Shown: positions 7,050 to 9,248 of the stretch, one piece after another
Layout: the number at the start of each line of letters is the position of its first letter
Numbering within the stretch: position 1 is the stretch's first letter
The notes under the pieces: generated by a model
What the model was told of the DNA's origin: nothing
Seen by the model: only the letters and a program-made list of their open reading frames with translations
The model's database searches: none
Program-made: the position numbers and the translations under genes
Assembly (NCBI GenBank): GCA_021828635.1
Contig: JAJZEJ010000767.1
Coordinates: 1 to 9,248, forward strand
DNA length: 9,248 bases
Origin: Chloroflexota bacterium
GTDB lineage: Bacteria; Chloroflexota; Ktedonobacteria; Ktedonobacterales; Ktedonobacteraceae
Direction of reading: 5' to 3'

Positions 7050-7532
7050 AAGTCAACCTCTCTTTGTTGTATAACTTAGTAGCATATTGAGGCATTTTTA
7101 ATGGTGATATGAGCCATCCTTATGTGTGCCTCGTTGTCTACTAAACTGGAACTATCTACATCGTACAGCCGGCAATACACAGTACACGGTCGGAGGAGGA
7201 TTGTTGCTATCCCCCCGAACAGGAAGTATGAGACCAAAAGGGCCAGCCTCCATCTCGATACTCAGCGAGAGAAAACCAGCCCTTTCCTACGTTGCAGAGG
7301 ATACTCTGATTGGTTGTTGTTATGTCCTGTCTCCAACCGGAGGGTTGGTAACGAGGAGGTTTGTGTGAGCGATGCATCATTATGATGCTCCTGCAATGTT
7401 TCAAGTTATCCTTTCTCATGCTCATTAGCTATACAGAAGAAGCTCTACTGCCTGAACGATAACTCACTTCACCTTGCCTCACCACTTAAAACACTGCTGG
7501 TATGACGACACTATGCCTATGGATATAGGCTT
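7050..7532 (-). promoter_or_regulatory. Candidate long structured 5' leader of the prkA operon
   Basis: If transcription starts from the extended -10 element at 7533-7541, prkA has a leader of about 480 nt. The leader holds several hairpins visible by eye. They are GCCTAT/ATAGGC (7515-7530) at its very start; a GCATCAT/ATGATGC palindrome (7374-7388); CCAACC/GGTTGG (7333-7348); a nested hairpin at 7237-7285; and GGAGGAT/ATCCCCC with one G-U pair (7195-7215). I do not recognise any known riboswitch, T-box or protein-binding leader, and I see no convincing gene in it. It may equally be ordinary intergenic DNA with chance pairings. Confidence 0.35.
7237..7285 (-). terminator. Nested hairpin with short U-run upstream of prkA (possible attenuator)
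   Basis: On the prkA strand, AAAGGGC pairs with GCCCTTT across an interior containing a second stem, TCTCG/CGAGA with an eight-base loop. The right side is followed by one more T and then GGTCTC, so the uridine run is only four long (GCCCTTTT). The trinucleotide CTGG occurs on both sides. It is weaker than a typical intrinsic terminator. It could be an attenuator in the leader or simply a structured segment. Confidence 0.3.
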
Positions 7533-7561
7533 ATTATAGCACATTTCTTCTAGAAAATGAA
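7533..7561 (-). promoter_or_regulatory. prkA: Candidate extended -10 promoter for the prkA operon
   Basis: On the minus strand the sequence reads TGCTATAAT: a perfect TATAAT (7533-7538) with the TG extension one base upstream (7540-7541). The -35 region at 17 bp spacing is poor (TTCATT, 7556-7561), which an extended -10 can offset. Transcription would start near 7526, around 480 nt upstream of the prkA ATG. I see no clear sporulation-sigma motif closer to prkA. Confidence 0.5.
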
Positions 7562-7852
7562 GGGGCTAGCATTTATTGATATAGATTGGCCTCCTGTGTG
7601 GCTTCATGCAGGCTTTGCTCATCATATTATCGTATCCTTGCTAAGCTCACTCGTGGGTATCTTGATGGATGAAAACAGCGTTGTGATCGCTACTTATCTG
7701 CTACCAACTACTTTTCTATTCGTCATGGTGGCTATCAAAGCGGATGGTTGCGCTGTGTATAGGTATCATACGAATCAGAGCTGCGTATGGTTGGTATTTA
7801 CTACAGGTCTTCGATCAATTTACCTTGACAAAAGTAATAGCATAGGCATGGA
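7542..7852. other. AT-richer intergenic stretch with no convincing gene
   Basis: This segment is visibly richer in A and T than the flanking genes. A 124-codon plus-strand open frame begins at 7557, but its ATG has no ribosome binding site, its product is not recognisable, and it runs through the promoter region of the next gene. A TTGACA at 7825-7830 lacks a good -10 at proper spacing. I see no RNA gene or insertion-sequence end here. Confidence 0.5.
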
Positions 7853-7882
7853 TAGCCCTGATGGTCAAATGGTCAGGGGCTA
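7853..7882. repeat. Dyad and tandem direct repeat next to the receiver-gene promoter
   Basis: TAGCCCTGA (7853-7861) and TCAGGGGCTA (7873-7882) form an inverted repeat with one bulged base. Inside it, ATGGTCA occurs twice as a direct repeat with an eight-base period (7861-7867 and 7869-7875). It ends three bases before the proposed -35 hexamer. The position suits an activator or repressor site. No T-run follows on either strand, so a terminator is unlikely. Confidence 0.4.
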
Positions 7883-7884
7883 CT

Positions 7885-7913
7885 ATGAAAAGCCAGAAGA
7901 GGTATGCTATACT
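7885..7913 (+). promoter_or_regulatory. Candidate extended -10 promoter for the receiver-domain gene
   Basis: TATACT at 7908-7913 is preceded by TG and one base (TGCTATACT), and ATGAAA at 7885-7890 matches TTGACA at four of six positions with 17 bp spacing. Transcription would begin near 7920, about 85 nt before the ATG at 8006. Confidence 0.5.
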
Positions 7914-7946
7914 AGCCACGATGCTGGATAAGTACGCTTTCCGGTA

Positions 7947-7960
7947 GTACGATTTCGTAC
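7947..7960. repeat. Perfect palindrome in the leader of the receiver-domain gene
   Basis: GTACGA and TCGTAC flank a TT centre, about 30-40 bases downstream of the proposed transcription start and 45 bases before the ATG. It could be an operator half-site pair or a short RNA hairpin; no family is recognised. Confidence 0.4.
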
Positions 7961-8005
7961 CCATGATGGAATTATTATGTGTGTAACAAGCGGAGTGATG
8001 CGGCA

Positions 8006-9248
8006 ATGAATATCAGCACTGGCGGACCCCACATTCTCCTCTTTGAGCGAGATCAACAACTGACGACCCTATTAATGAGCGAGTTTCAGCTTGCTGGCTA
8101 TGAATGCCATGTCGCACGCACCGCCGTTGAGGTGTTTGACGCGATTGCTCGCTATCCCGTGCGCTTGGTGCTGGTTGACCTGGCTCAGGCGGCGACAACA
8201 CGCCGTGAATTTTGGGTAGCCTTAGACACGCAATGCCGTGGACGTGGTGTGCAGGTTATGACCTTTCAATGTGCCAATATCGCTGGCTATGGTCCCCATG
8301 ACCCTGATGAGCGCACGTATGTAGTAGCCGATATGCATGTCGATGGCATGCTCGGCTTGATGAATCTGGTAGATGGCGTGCGTAGTCGTGTGCCGGTGAT
8401 GGGTGTGTCTAATACGTTGCCGCGTGTCTCTAGAACATCACCTTCTCTGCCCACATATCCGCAAACTTCCGCGCCGAGCTATAATGCTAATGCTGCTTCA
8501 TTGTCAAGCAATACCGCTCCGCGTAGCACTATTCCCACTGAGTCCCGTTCAACGCGCTCTAATCCGCCTGCTTATACGCAAACTGCGCCACAGATGTCAG
8601 CTCCCGTAGCCACACCACCATCATTCTCACCATCCCTACCGCCATTACAAGTTCCTGGCACTGCCCCCACCGGTATAAGTACTGGTAGTCAGAGTAGTCA
8701 GCCACCGTCGTATACCGATAAGATACGTGCGGTTCTCTATCCAACGCCACGTGCGCGTTCCGGTCAGAGCAGTATGCCTGCTAGCCAGGAGAGTGAGGGT
8801 GCTACACCAGCCTCTCAGACGCAATCTACTAACGCTGGCGAGCGGACAGAGCGTAGTGCCTATGAGAATGCTGCACAGGTAGCACCTGTTTCAAATAATC
8901 TTACGATGTTGCAACGGCTGGCAAATGGCCAGAGTAGCGGCGAGTCTGGTCTGGCTCAGCTCTCTCGCATGGTGCAGGAGAGCCGTCCTATACCTGCTGT
9001 TGAAAACTACGATGCGACTTCGCGTCAACCGCAACAGGGACAAGGGACGATGACCTTTGATACCTCGTCTTTGACCGCATTCGGCATTGCGCATCCCACG
9101 CCAACAAACTTCACTGCTCCGGCACCGCATTATGCGGCGCAGACTGGTATGCAACCATTGCGTGCTTCACCCATTGAAGACTTGCCGATTGAGCGTGGAG
9201 AACGCGGGGAGCGTGGAGAGCGCACTACCAGTACGTTTTCTCCTTCAC
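8006..9248 (+). CDS. Degenerate response-regulator receiver protein with long disordered tail; C-terminal end outside the window
   Basis: Open frame of at least 414 residues starting MNISTGGPHILLFERD; GGAG lies ten bases before the ATG. Residues 9-125 resemble a CheY-like receiver. The acidic pair is Glu14 and Asp16 after the first strand, the phospho-acceptor position is Asp58 (LVLVDLA), and Thr86 (VMTF) takes the switch Thr position. The conserved Lys of the KP turn is missing; the matching region reads VVADMHVDG. Phosphorylation is thus possible but signalling would be atypical. From about residue 135 onward the sequence is rich in Ser, Thr, Pro, Gln and Ala with no visible domain, no membrane segment and no DNA-binding motif in view. 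It includes an Arg-Gly-Glu repeat near residues 396-406. It is divergently transcribed from the prkA operon. A role in that pathway is only suggested by position. The product may carry an effector domain beyond the window. Confidence 0.8.
   Translation, partial: MNISTGGPHILLFERDQQLTTLLMSEFQLAGYECHVARTAVEVFDAIARYPVRLVLVDLAQAATTRREFWVALDTQCRGRGVQVMTFQCANIAGYGPHDPDERTYVVADMHVDGMLGLMNLVDGVRSRVPVMGVSNTLPRVSRTSPSLPTYPQTSAPSYNANAASLSSNTAPRSTIPTESRSTRSNPPAYTQTAPQMSAPVATPPSFSPSLPPLQVPGTAPTGISTGSQSSQPPSYTDKIRAVLYPTPRARSGQSSMPASQESEGATPASQTQSTNAGERTERSAYENAAQVAPVSNNLTMLQRLANGQSSGESGLAQLSRMVQESRPIPAVENYDATSRQPQQGQGTMTFDTSSLTAFGIAHPTPTNFTAPAPHYAAQTGMQPLRASPIEDLPIERGERGERGERTTSTFSPS
9191..9223 (+). repeat. 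Short ERG tandem repeat within the receiver-protein tail
   Basis: Nearly identical nine-base units (GAGCGTGGA, GAACGCGGG, GAGCGTGGA, then GAGCGC) encode ERGERGERGER in the predicted disordered tail, just before the right edge. It looks like a small in-frame tandem expansion. Confidence 0.7.

Noticed and set aside
7050..7130. A promoter immediately upstream of prkA
   Set aside because: Only weak hexamers are visible (for example a TAGACA without a matching -10 at normal spacing); not good enough to call. A promoter for an alternative sigma factor could still be hidden here.
7195..7390. Known RNA gene (tRNA, SRP RNA, 6S, T-box or riboswitch)
   Set aside because: No tRNA cloverleaf, no SRP core motif and no T-box sequence could be found by eye; only generic hairpins are seen.
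7207..7425. Minus-strand open frame with several Trp codons (GWFSLAEYRDGGWPFW), considered as a trp-type leader peptide
   Set aside because: No ribosome binding site, Trp codons are not clustered at a terminator in the usual way, and nothing downstream is a tryptophan gene; the TGG codons come from the repeated CTGG in the hairpin.
7557..7931. 124-codon plus-strand open frame with two hydrophobic stretches
   Set aside because: No ribosome binding site before the ATG, no recognisable product, AT-richer than neighbouring genes, and it overlaps the proposed promoter and operator-like repeats of the next gene. A small membrane protein cannot be fully excluded.

Overview
This window looks like part of a spore-forming bacterium's chromosome, most likely a Ktedonobacteria-type Chloroflexota. 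That placement is an inference. It rests on a PrkA–YhbH–SpoVR stress/sporulation operon, Shine-Dalgarno sites of the Gram-positive style, mid-GC coding sequence by eye, inteins in housekeeping-type genes, and palindromic intergenic elements. It is not a marker-gene identification.

Layout. On the minus strand, reading right to left, lie prkA (7049 to 3792), yhbH of the DUF444 family (3661 to 2519) and spoVR (2464 to beyond position 1). They are co-oriented, with gaps of 130 and 54 bp. A non-coding stretch of about 950 bp (7050–8005) separates them from a divergent plus-strand gene (8006 to beyond 9248). That gene starts with a degenerate response-regulator receiver domain followed by a long Ser/Thr/Pro/Gln-rich tail.

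The main feature of interest is that two of the three operon genes carry in-frame inteins with LAGLIDADG homing-endonuclease motifs: 454 residues in PrkA (4914–6275) and 409 residues in SpoVR (437–1663). Removing the PrkA intein leaves 631 residues, the usual PrkA length. The SpoVR intein splits the conserved NEGWA/SxWH motif. It also contains a LacI-type helix-turn-helix between its N-terminal splicing blocks and the endonuclease. The two inteins resemble each other in their N-terminal splicing region.

How the genes work together. PrkA (AAA+ ATPase/serine kinase family), YhbH (von Willebrand A-like MIDAS protein) and SpoVR are a recurrent conserved trio linked to sporulation or stationary-phase and nutrient stress. 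Here two of the three products would need protein splicing before they can work. The operon may be read from an extended -10 promoter near 7533–7541, which would give a leader of about 480 nt with several hairpins. The divergent gene has its own extended -10 promoter candidate near 7885–7913.
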